This document shows positions 1-8,713 of a stretch of 64,000 nucleotides of DNA, piece after piece. The stretch covers positions 77,705,093 through 77,769,092 of the forward strand of contig CM056724.1 of the NCBI GenBank assembly GCA_029844215.1, given 5' to 3'. Source of the DNA: Przewalskia tangutica. Taxonomy: Eukaryota; Streptophyta; Magnoliopsida; Solanales; Solanaceae. The translations under genes were made by a program, and so were the position numbers. Within the stretch, counting starts at the first letter, position 1. Each line of letters begins with the position of its first letter. Under the pieces are notes generated by a model, which was not told the DNA's origin, did no database searches, and saw only the letters and a program-made list of their open reading frames with translations.

Positions 1-870
1 TCACGCGCCATTGGAGTGGCCTATGCGAGTCGCGGAAGTTCGTGGCTAGACGCGCACATTAGATCTCGCGCGAGTGGCGGCTTTGATCATGTGACGGTCT
101 AGACAGATCTCATGATACAGTTTATGACCTTGTTTGTACTGTGGGTTTTAGTAGTCGGTTATGCCTTCGTACTTACCCCGTACGGTTTTATGATGACACA
201 GGTGTGACCTGATGTTCATGTGTATTCCTTGGTGCTTTTATATCATAGATCGCGGTGAGGAAGGTATTCCACGCATGATTGATGTTGTGGGCGTGAGACC
301 CATTGTTATATTTGAGTGATGACTTTGAGGCGTGAGTCACGACTTGACATGATCGCTATTTATTGTGAATCGTAGTTTGGTTATCATACATGTCTCTGCT
401 TTATATAGATCGCTATGATTTCATTCTGATTTTTAGTTTCACATACTTGGTACCTGTTGTACTGACCTCCTTCGGGGGGCTACGTTCATGCCGCAGGTAG
501 AGGTACACCAGTGTTGATCCGCGCTCTTAGGGTCACGATTCAGCTTGGGAAGCTCCGTTTCTCCGAGGCTTATCGGTGGTATAGTCCTCTGTCGTTATAG
601 TACTTACATTCGTGGTATGGCGGGCCCTGTCCGTCATTGTTGTCATATCATTCTTAGAGGTGCAGAGTAATCGTTGTAGGCGTAATCAGATAAAAAGGGA
701 TGTAACTGTTCTAGTTGACATTTATATATGCCGCAAGGAAACTTTCTCAGATTATTGTTTCATATTTCATGTCATTTCGTGTTATTGTTTTATATTCCGC
801 TGATTACTCTGATGTTGTATCACTAGGGTGCCCGGGGTAAGTCACGATCACGCCCGGTTCGGTCGTGACA
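1..870 (+). repeat. 5' LTR of element A, 3' portion only
   Basis: This matches the last part of the 3' LTR (about 6100-6964) and ends in GGTCGTGACA followed by a PBS. It contains the two conserved hairpin segments near the LTR end (about 549-625) and the terminal block seen in every LTR here. Relative to cleaner copies it has many small CAG/CTG/CCG-centred differences. Short open stretches such as 612-803 have no coding support. Confidence 0.93.
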
Positions 871-874
871 AAAA

Positions 875-885
875 TGGTATCGAGC
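875..885 (+). promoter_or_regulatory. Primer binding site of element A (damaged)
   Basis: TGGTATCGAGC starts four bases after the LTR end. It corresponds to TGGTATCAGAGC in element N, complementary to plant initiator-Met tRNA. One base of the CAG is missing, a difference type seen throughout the noisier parts of the window. Confidence 0.85.
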
Positions 886-1073
886 GATTAATCCTGAAAG
901 TGTCTACGCACCGTATCTAGTAGAGTCTTGATTATCGGTGTGTTGTGCACCACACCAATAATCAGGAGGCTATAGGATATTTAGGATTGGTTTCCATTCT
1001 TCTCACTCTGAGATCGTGCTTAGAGCTGTGTTATAAGTTAGACCCCTCTAACGTATTTCTTTCCCTTACCGTT

Positions 1074-1879
1074 ATGCCTCCGCGTAAGGCAACCCGCCTG
1101 TGAGGGCAAGGCAGGGAGCGAGCAGAGTACAGAGGGTTACGAGGCGCAGCCCAATCATCACCGGGTGGTGCTTCATTCGGGAGTTCTGCGACGTCGCCAA
1201 ATTTCAGCAGAGTTTAGCATAGCGCAACAGCTCCTATCTGCGCCAAGTTAGTTGAACCTTCGGCCCACGGCCGTGCAGAGAATATAGATTGCAAATAGCG
1301 ACCGCATTAGCTATGGATTTGGCTACAGAGAGTATACCGATGTACCGCGAGTCTTGACGACTATCTAAGAGAGGTTGTGCAAGAGTAATTCTTCGCTAGG
1401 CTTGAGCATGGCCTCACAGACGGCTTATGCGCAGCAGGCCAAGAACGTAGAAATCAACGGGTTAACCAAGGACAGCAGAAGAGGACCAGAACAGCAAAGT
1501 TCTTTGGTAACTTTCGAGGCGAATCACCTCACCAGCAGTTTAGATATGCACATCCACCAGTGCAAAGAGGTCCTCCACAGGGTTCAGGACGTTCGGGGTA
1601 TACAGGAGTTGGTCAGAGCTCCAGAGCTTCCGGTTCACAGCTACACGTAGGTTCCAGCCAGCCGGATTCAGGTTTTTTTCCCCAGTGTTCACAATATGAC
1701 AAGCATCATCCCGGGGAGTGTCGTCTTTTGTTGGTACTTGTCTTACCTGCGGCCGTCAGGGCCATGTGTCGAAAGGATGTCCTAGTAGGAGGGATGCAAG
1801 TAGGAGGACTCAGCCTTCAGGATCGGTGGGTAGTTCGTCATCTTCCCTAGCTATGCGCCCTACGGGGCAGGTCTGATTA
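1074..1879 (+). pseudogene. gag of element A (broken)
   Basis: Gag is the retroelement nucleocapsid/capsid protein that packages element RNA in cytoplasmic virus-like particles. The start ATG with the family N-terminus MPPRKAT lies at 1074. The capsid-domain part (about 1150-1370) is badly scrambled. From about 1375 the basic Gln/Pro-rich linker is readable in two frames. A CCHC zinc knuckle, CLTCGRQGHVSKGC, is intact at 1739-1780 (C-x2-C-x4-H-x4-C), preceded by a HHPGECR-type motif. Frame changes prevent a continuous product. Upstream, CTAAC at 1048-1052 and a pyrimidine tract resemble a 3' splice site, but the expected AG before ATG is not present here. Confidence 0.8.
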
Positions 1880-2439
1880 GAACGACTAAGGGGAGTGAAG
1901 CAGTAGATACAAGTATATCCTTAACCCTCTAGAGATTAGTATGTAAGATGAGTATACCTTAAGTGTTATATTCTGATAGCATTGTGTAAATTGTGATTAG
2001 AAATCATGGTTAGTAACCGGAAAAGATTGGGGGATAGGAAAAGTGTGAGCCTTAGAGCTTTATACGTGGAGACCTTGGAGGCAAGGCAATCTTGAGTAAA
2101 AGATTACATTTGTGTTTGACCCTTATCGGAGTGCATAGTGCACGTGAGATATATTTGTATAATAAGTCCCTGAGTTGTGTGAAATGAAAGAGGGTAGTTG
2201 AGCTAAGAAGACCGCTAGGTTTTCGTAACGTGATTAGTGAGATTGTTCCGGATCGGGGAGCAAGTGTTTTACGCGAGAGTGGGTCGGGTTGAGGCCATGC
2301 CGCGGGTCAACACGCGACCTGTTTTATGGTGGGGTCAGTTTGTGGTGGTCCCTCCAGGTAGTAGGGTCACGTGGGTGTTAGGCCCAAGTTTAGTTAACCA
2401 ACGTACGAGTTCGTGGACGCGTTCGACCAGTAGTCGGGC
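1880..2439 (+). other. Post-gag conserved region of element A
   Basis: This matches the segment between gag and the 3' LTR in the other gag-only copies (15598-16370, 29504-30451, 40975-41870, 60413-61325). Shared blocks include the sequence after GGTATATCCTTAACCC, a GTTCCGGATCGGGG block near 2246, and GGTAGTAGGGTCACG near 2359. An open frame at 2237-2506 overlaps it. Compared with the copy near 29826 most codon differences change the amino acid, so it looks non-coding. Confidence 0.7.
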
Positions 2440-3130
2440 CGATGAGGTCGGTCCCTCTTGTCTTTTAGTCAGGACCGTTTACTCGGCAGAGGGTTATGCG
2501 AGATGATCGTATCTGGAAGGTTGTAAGGCTGCACGAGGTTCCTGCTTTCACCTTATGTCAGGCAGTGGAGCCCAGGTTACAGCTATTTTCGTTTTCTGGA
2601 AGTTTTACCAGGCAGGGTTAGGAAAACCGGTGAGTCTCAGTATCGCATTCGCCCTCGGGCCAGTGTTTGGATTTCAGGGGTATCTGTGAGGATTGTTGCC
2701 TCCTATTGAGGGAGTGTTTTAGCTACCATTTCAGTGTTCGGATTTTTCCTTATGAAGCCTTGTAGGGGCGTAAGTGTAAGTTGCCGGTCGATTGGTTCGA
2801 TGTTGGCAAGGTTCATATAGCTGGTTCATTCTTGTTTCAGCAGGATGTGGATAGGGTGAAGCTTATCCAAGAGAGGTTAGTAGCAGCTCAGAGTCAACAG
2901 AAGTTGTGCGGGTAATCAACGTCGACACTTGAAGTCGTGTGTGACGAGTTTGGGAAACAGAGGAAACTTAGCCCAAGTTACTTTGGACCTTTTCAGATCA
3001 TGTGAAGAATAGGCCAGGTTGCCTATAGTTAGCATTGCCGTCTGACTTAGGAGGCAGTACGTCCAGTCTTTCGTGTTACTATGTTCGGGGAAGTATCGGA
3101 GATCCATCCAGAGTGTTCCCAGTTAATGAT
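2440..3130 (+). pseudogene. Decayed integrase-chromodomain remnant in element A
   Basis: Nucleotide-level similarity to the 3' pol of element C (7730-8480) is visible though no long frame survives. Near 2483 is a degenerate DYARLYIREIVRLHG-like stretch. Near 2790 is a GWFDVG-like stretch. From 2940 to 3130 a GKRGKLSPRYIGPYQI-like chromodomain lead-in is followed by a block corresponding to IGDPSRVHPIDD. No other gag-only copy in the window has this segment. It is most simply leftover pol from the ancestor of the gag-only family; later capture is possible. Confidence 0.7.
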
Positions 3131-3480
3131 GACCAAGTTGGAGATAGTAAACCCGAGATTTTGGAAACTGAAGCAGTAGCGAAAATGTGGTAAGTCATGA
3201 GAAAGAGTCTGAATGTACGAGAAGGGTATGACGAGTAAAGGAAGAAGCGAGCATGTGTTAAGAACAGTGATGTGATCATTTCTTTTGTAAAGTGAAGGTG
3301 CGAAGGGGTTATATTTTAGACTTCGGGTGGGAGCTTTCGTAGTGATGGAAGTGATTCCTCGTGGACTGGGATGTAAGTGTTTGCGCGTGTGTTATTTTGT
3401 GGCCAGGTGTGGCATGATTGTTTTCGTAAGTACAGCAGTGAAGACTATACTGGCGCATGTATGTGTTGAGACTTAGAAGG
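3131..3480 (+). other. 3' untranslated internal segment of element A
   Basis: This is homologous to the segment just before the polypurine tract in the other gag-only copies, with shared blocks around GATTTTGGAAACTGAAG and GTACGACGAGTAAG. I see no gene in it. Short minus-strand frames here are not conserved. Confidence 0.6.
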
Positions 3481-3515
3481 AACATTCGGGACGAATGTTT
3501 CTAAGGAGGGGAGAA
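3481..3515 (+). promoter_or_regulatory. Stem-loop plus polypurine tract of element A
   Basis: AACATTCG-GGA-CGAATGTT (3481-3499) is a perfect 8-bp stem with a 3-base loop. It is followed three bases later by the polypurine tract AAGGAGGGGAGAA (3503-3515), which abuts the LTR. The tract primes plus-strand DNA synthesis in LTR elements. The hairpin is repeated at the same place in all seven elements that retain this boundary here. Confidence 0.85.
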
Positions 3516-3933
3516 TGTTATACCCCGTATTTCCAGAGTATGTACGTGAGGACGTACGTAGAAAGTTTGGGCCTTAAAGTTAGGCAAGGACGAAAAATAT
3601 TGTTCACAACTACCGAAAATAATCGTTTTTCGACGAAACGTTTTACAAAGCTTGCGAGGGGAAAAATACGGCTATGTCATTTATATTTTTTGCGGATTTT
3701 TCCGAGAGACGAAATATTTTGGACCAACGAGAGGGCGACACTTGTCACCCTCAAGTGGGTGTTCAAGTGGGACGATTGGGGCCTTGTTTTAGCCTTGTTT
3801 TGTGGCTTATTTTGTGCCATGTTTGGTGCCTTATTTTGTGCCTTGTTTTGTGGAGTAGGGTTAGGGTGCACTTGGCTTGATCTTGGCCCTCCACTTTCCC
3901 CCCACATGGCTTGATCTTGTCCATTGGTTTCCC

Positions 3934-3940
3934 TATAAAT
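3934..3940 (+). promoter_or_regulatory. TATA box of element A 3' LTR
   Basis: CCCTATAAATACC lies about 420 bp into the LTR, downstream of the U3 dyad. The same TATAAAT context followed by ACCC occurs at the same place in nearly every LTR in the window (e.g. 16813, 24992, 30891, 45073, 56081). Confidence 0.8.
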
Positions 3941-5879
3941 ACCCTTCCCTTGTGAAGACTTATTCATCCTAAAAACTTCCTAAGTCTTGAAAGCCCTCTT
4001 CCCCCCTTTATGTAGAAGTTCTCGTCCTAGCCTCCCCCTCCCCCCTTTGTGAGGCCCCTTGGCCGAGAGCCCCCTCCCCCCTTGGCCGAAAGTATCCCCC
4101 CCCCCTCCTAGGGGGGTGCTAGCCGAAACCTACCCCCCCTCTTGGTAGAAAATACTCTCCAAGTATTGTTACTATACTCAAAATACATTAGCCTTATACC
4201 TTGTAGTATTCCAAAGTTACCTCTATACGTAGAGCCCGAAAATACTACCTTATGTCCTTTTTGTCTCAAACCGAAACCCTAAGGAAAATCTTCATAGCCG
4301 GTTGAAGTATTAAGTAGAAGTGGCGTAGAACTTCTAAGGGTTGTTTGGAGCGGGTTGGAGCGCCCGGAGTAGGAGCTAAACGTTGCTCAGGATCGACATT
4401 TAAACTTGGATAATTTTGGGCTTATCGAGGTAAATATCTTGTCTCCCTTTTGTAAATTGAGTATATACTATTGAAGTATAAGAATTAAGTATAAGGTATA
4501 TACAAGGAAAGTATATAAGAAGAGAATTGAATCAGATTTACATAGGATTTGTATTTACTGTAGACTTGTGAAGTTTGACTGCAGGAAGTCTCGCCCAATT
4601 TTCCGTAGAAACTTGTATCTAGATTTATTCTACCGAGTAGTCTAGACGTTGATAGACTTGTGTAACCTTTATAGGTTGAAAGTTCTGCAAGTAGCATGTT
4701 CTACTTGAAAGGTGGACAAGGCTAGCCGGGTTATAGCCGTGGAGCGTTTTGCTAATAGTCGATAATCGTCGCGAGGTATGTGATTCTTCCTATACTCTTG
4801 AGCATGATATTTTAAAGAATATATATATAGTACGGTAGACGTACGTGTGTTAACTGAATAATAATTACGGCAATGTCTTTTGACTTAAGCCTGAATAAAA
4901 AGAATCTGAAGTATTTCAAAAGAATTAAGAAACATTTTTGAAAGAAGAGTAACACTTGGTTTTAAAAGCTTAAGAGTTATACTAGCTTTATGAGAAGTTA
5001 GGTATAACGGCTTAAGAGAGATAAAAAGAATGATTTATTGATTTAAGAAGTTAAGAGACTTGATCTTAAAAGAGACTTGACTTAATTATATTAAGGTGAA
5101 TTTTGTTAAGAAGTGTGGAACCTCATTCGTGAGTAATGAGTATTTTGGTTTTCAAAAGGAATGATGTTTTACTGATTTCGGAAATCAGAATGAATGTCGA
5201 ACAAACCACAGCAGCGCTAATAAAGGGAAATGTATTGACTAATAAAGAATTATTAACAACCAGTAGAAACCTCCATCTGCATAGAAACTAAGATGAGACA
5301 AAATGATATTACATTTCCTAGATCATGGCTGCTTTAATAAGATTGTTATAAACAAGAATAACCTACTCACGTATCAGACATATGTTTCTCAAATTGCTTT
5401 CAAAGAGAATTATATCATTAAGTGATTAATACTATGAACTACGAAACCTTTCGAAAATGAGAAACTTGAGTAATTGAAATTAGGCAAACTTGAACGTTTG
5501 GAAAAGAATGTTGTTACTTGATTTTACAAAGAGAAGTGTTTTGGTTTACTTCAAAAGATAATCACTCTATTTTTATACTACGGGTATTGTGTGACTTTTG
5601 TGAAAGAAACGGATCTTTTAAAATAGTTAATGTATGAAGTACTTTGGGGATAAAAACCCGATCTTGTTAATCATATAGTAGAAAGTATCTTGTGCGAATA
5701 ACTTGATTGTGTTGGTTTGAGATAGCCTTGTAATACTTTCTTGTTGGTTTGATAAGTAAACATGTTAGGATGCTACGTGTGTTAGTATCTTGTGATGTTT
5801 GTGTAAAGGGGTTTTCCCTCGATCGCGCTTATGTTGTTTAACTATCAGCCGTTATGTTGGTATTGTACCACTCACCTTG

Positions 5880-6165
5880 ACATGATCCCGGAGGTTAAGC
5901 TACCCTCCGATGCGGGGTAATACTCAGGCAGTCTGTGTGACTATGATTCGAGGATACCTCATGCGGGTCCCGGGGACCTATGCTGAGCTACGAGAGTTCC
6001 ACGTTAGTGTGCGGCCTATATGGTCATGCGGTCTATGTGGCCATGCGGACTGCGAGTCCAGCGGACGCCGGAAAGAGCTACCCTCGATGCGGGAATACCT
6101 CATGCGGCCATCGAGTGGCCTATGCGCGAGTGCGAGAAGTTCCAGTGGCTAGACGCGCACATTAG
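5880..6165 (+). repeat. Degenerate tandem repeats in the LTR slot of element A
   Basis: Irregular units share CTCATGCGG, a variable GGCCTATGC-like segment and GAGAGTTCCA-like ends. The same motif type occurs in B's LTRs (minus strand, 17845-18080 and 34755-35010), in G's LTRs and in the I fragment (40690-40904). Unit borders are blurred and the copy is noisy. Confidence 0.65.
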
Positions 6166-6966
6166 ATATCGCGCGAGTGGCCGCTTTGATCATGTGACGG
6201 CCTAGACAGATCTCATGATACGCTTTATGACCTTGTTTGTACTGTGGTTTTAGTAGTCGGCTATGCCTTCGCACTTACCCCGACGGTTTTATGATGACAC
6301 GAGTGGGACACGTGTTCATGTGTATTCCTTGGTGCTTTTATATCATAGATCGCCGGCGGAGGAAGGTATTCCACAGGCATGATTGATGTTGTGGCGTGAG
6401 ACCCATTGTTATATTTGAGTGATGACTTTGAGGCGTGAGTCACGACTTGACATGATCGCTTATTTATCAGGAATCGTAGTTTGGTTATCATACATGTCTC
6501 GCTTTATATAGATCGCTATGATTTCATTTACTGATTTTCGGCCACATACTTGGTACTTGTAATCGACCTCCTGGGCTGCGTTTATGCCGCAGGTAGAGGT
6601 ACACCGTTGTTGATCCTCGCCTAGGGTCACAGATTGCGTTTGGGAAGCTCCGCTTTCTCGAGGCTTATCACCGTATAGTCCTGTCGTTATAGGTACTTAC
6701 ATTCGTGGTATGGAGTGGCCCCGTCCGTCATTGTTGTCATATCATTCTTAGAGGTCAGTAGTAATGCTAGGCGTAATCGTATAAAAGGGATGTAATCGTT
6801 TAGTTGACATTTATATATGCCGCAAGGCAACTTTCTCAGATTATTGTTTCATACTTCATGTCATTTCGTGTTATTGTTTTATATTCCGCTGATTACTCTG
6901 ATGTTGTATCACTAGGGTGCCCGGGGTAAGGCACCAGTCACGGGCCCGGGTTCGGGTCGTGACAAC

Positions 6967-7338
6967 ACAGACCACAAGAGCCTCCAGTATATCTTCAGCC
7001 AGAGGGAGCTGAAATTACGACGGAGATGGTGGTTAGAGTTACTCAAGGATTATGATGTCGATATCATGTACCACCTAGGGAAGGCCAATGTTGTGGCAGA
7101 TGCCCTTAGTCGTAGGTCGATGGGGAATCTATCAGATGTGCAGCCGGAGAGGAGGGGCATGGTCCGCGAGTTACATCAGCTAGCGAGCCTTGGAGTCCGA
7201 CTGATTGGTTACGATAGCGGTGGTTCGGTTCGAGAGGTTGCCGAGTCTTCCATCATCGGCGAGGTGAAGAGGCAACAGTTTGAGGATCCGATTTTGACAC
7301 AGATCGTGATACGCTTCTTCGTGAGGAAGGGTCTTTGA
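6967..7338 (+). pseudogene. RNase H C-terminus and linker (element C)
   Basis: An open stretch begins TDHKSLQYIFSQREL, where the Asp is one of the catalytic carboxylates of RNase H. It continues through RRWWLELLKDYDVDI and GKANVVADALSRR, typical of Ty3/gypsy RNase H ends, then the QPERRG/ELHQLASLGVRL linker to integrase. RNase H removes RNA template during reverse transcription. The frame opens directly at the A insertion point and ends at a stop at 7336-7338, after which homology continues in another frame. Confidence 0.85.
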
Positions 7339-8220
7339 GGTAGCACGATGGGTGCTAAGGTTTGAGGGCGAGTTGTGTGTTCCGGATATTGCGGGACTTC
7401 GCAGTGAGTTCTAGGGAAGCACACATCGCGCGTTACTCTATCCATCCGGGGTCGACAAAGATGTACCACGAACTCAGTTCTGTGTATTGGTGGGATGGCC
7501 TGAAGAGGGACGTTGCAGAGTTTGTTGCTCAGTGCCCGTGTTGTCAGCAGGTAAAGGTAGAGCACCAGAGGCCTGGTGGATTATTGCAGACGATAGAGAT
7601 CCCGACCTGGAAGTGTGAGGTGCTCAACATGGACTTTATCACAGGATTACCTCGCACTCAGAGGAAGCATGATTCTATCTGGGTTATCGTCGACAGGCTG
7701 ACGAAATCATCCCACTTTCTTCTAGTCAGGATGACTTTTTCGGCCGAAGATTATGCCAGACTTTACATCCGAGAGATCGTGAGGCTGCATGGGGTCCCTA
7801 TTTCTATCATATCTGACCGAGGAGCCCAGTTTATGGCTAACTTCTGGAGGTCTTTCCGAATGGGATTAGGGACGCAGTGAGCCTCGATCGCATTCCATCC
7901 TCGCATCGACGGACAGCAGAGCGCACTATCCGCACACGAGGATATCTTTGCGAGCATGTGATATTGATTTCGTGGGTAGTGGGAGGATCATTTGCCTCTA
8001 GTGGAGTTGCGTATAATAACGGCTACCACCCAAGATCCGCACGGGCGCCTTATGAGGCCTTATATGAGAGGAAGTGCAGTCACCGATAGGCTGGTTTGAT
8101 GTGGGCGGCGCATAAGTGGGACCGCACAGTTCAGCAGCGTGGATAAGGTGAAGCTTATCCAGAGCGATTCTCGACACCGAGTCGCGTAAGTCGTATGCAG
8201 ATCATCATCGGCGTCGACAT
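7339..8220 (+). pseudogene. Integrase (element C)
   Basis: The integrase joins element cDNA to chromosomal DNA. The zinc-binding module is visible as YSIHPGSTKMYH then CPCC (His/Cys pairs). The core follows with catalytic Asp in MDFITGLP (7632-7634) and Asp in ISDRGAQF (7815-7817). A frameshift near 7870 precedes the third catalytic residue (Glu in the AERTI motif, near 7918). From there to 8220 the C-terminal part is scrambled, with a YNNGYH-like motif and YEALYERKC still readable. The product would be non-functional as written. Confidence 0.85.
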
Positions 8221-8679
8221 TTGGAGTTTGAGGTTCTGATTGGGTTTTCTGAAGGTGTCACCCATGGCGGTGTGATGAGATTCGGGAAGAAAGGGAAACT
8301 CAGCCCAAGGTACATTGGGCCTTATCAGATTGTCCGCAGGGTAGGCAATGTTGCCTATGAGTTGGATCTGCCGTCCGATCTGGAGGCAGTGCATCCGGTT
8401 TTCCATGTTTCTATGCTGAGGAGATGTATCGGAGATCCATCTAGAGTGCACCCGATTGACGATGTCCAGGTGACCGAGGGGTTATCGTATGAGGAGATTC
8501 CCATAGCGATACTCGATCGTCAGGTTAGGCGACTACGGACAAATGATGTGGCTTCCGTCAAGGTCTTATGGCGGAACGAGCACAGAGAGAAGATGATGTG
8601 GGAAGCAGAGGAGGACATGAGGCAGAGGTATCCTCACCTATTCCCCACACCTCTAGGTAACTCACTTTCCTACTTGTAA
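8221..8679 (+). pseudogene. Integrase tail and chromodomain (element C)
   Basis: A clean frame of 152 codons encodes the KLSPRYIGPYQIVRRVG module, AYELDLPSDLEAVHPVFHVS, and a C-terminal chromodomain (VASVKVLWRNEHREKMMWE, then EAEEDMRQRYPHLF) ending at the normal pol stop. Chromodomains of plant chromoviruses are thought to steer integration toward heterochromatin. It matches element B's version (19838-20263) closely. It is open but cut off from its upstream frame. Confidence 0.9.
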
Positions 8680-8713
8680 ATTTTCTTTGGCATATGTACT
8701 TAAGTGTTGTATT

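Larger units (their letters stand above)
1..6964 (+). mobile_element. Element A: gag-bearing, pol-deficient Ty3/gypsy LTR retrotransposon, 5' end outside window
   Basis: The element runs from a truncated 5' LTR (1-870) through an internal region (871-3515) to a complete 3' LTR (3516-6964). The internal part holds a broken gag, a stretch shared with the other gag-only copies, a very decayed integrase-chromodomain remnant, and a polypurine tract. It interrupts the RNase H region of element C: pol homology starts at once after the LTR terminus ...GTGACA. The five bases after the LTR are ACACA, the expected target duplication, but the left copy lies outside the window. It could not make its own reverse transcriptase. 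Confidence 0.9.
3516..6964 (+). repeat. 3' LTR of element A (3449 bp)
   Basis: It starts TGTTATACCCCGTA directly after the polypurine tract and ends GGTCGTGACA. Landmarks in order: U3 dyad GAGGGCGACA/TGTCACCCTC (3731-3752), TATA box, C-rich leader (4001-4145), telobox AAACCCTAA (4274-4282), splice-donor-like GAG|GTATGTGA (GT at 4776), conserved 0.4-kb island (about 5106-5510), repeat slot (about 5880-6165), and hairpins near the end. No real coding sequence is present. Confidence 0.95.
6965..8713 (+). mobile_element. Element C: 3' pol fragment of an autonomous Ty3/gypsy chromovirus
   Basis: This is the surviving part of an older gag-pol element, from within RNase H to just past the pol stop. 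Its 5' part is displaced by insertion of A. Its 3' LTR was removed where the D block now begins: after the stop, about 34 bases of the normal 3' leader remain before TGTCATGACC. Confidence 0.88.

Noticed and set aside
612..803. Host gene candidates in the LTR spaces of 300 bases or more
   Set aside because: All such stretches align to the same positions in other LTR copies; no exon-like conserved protein outside gag and pol was found.
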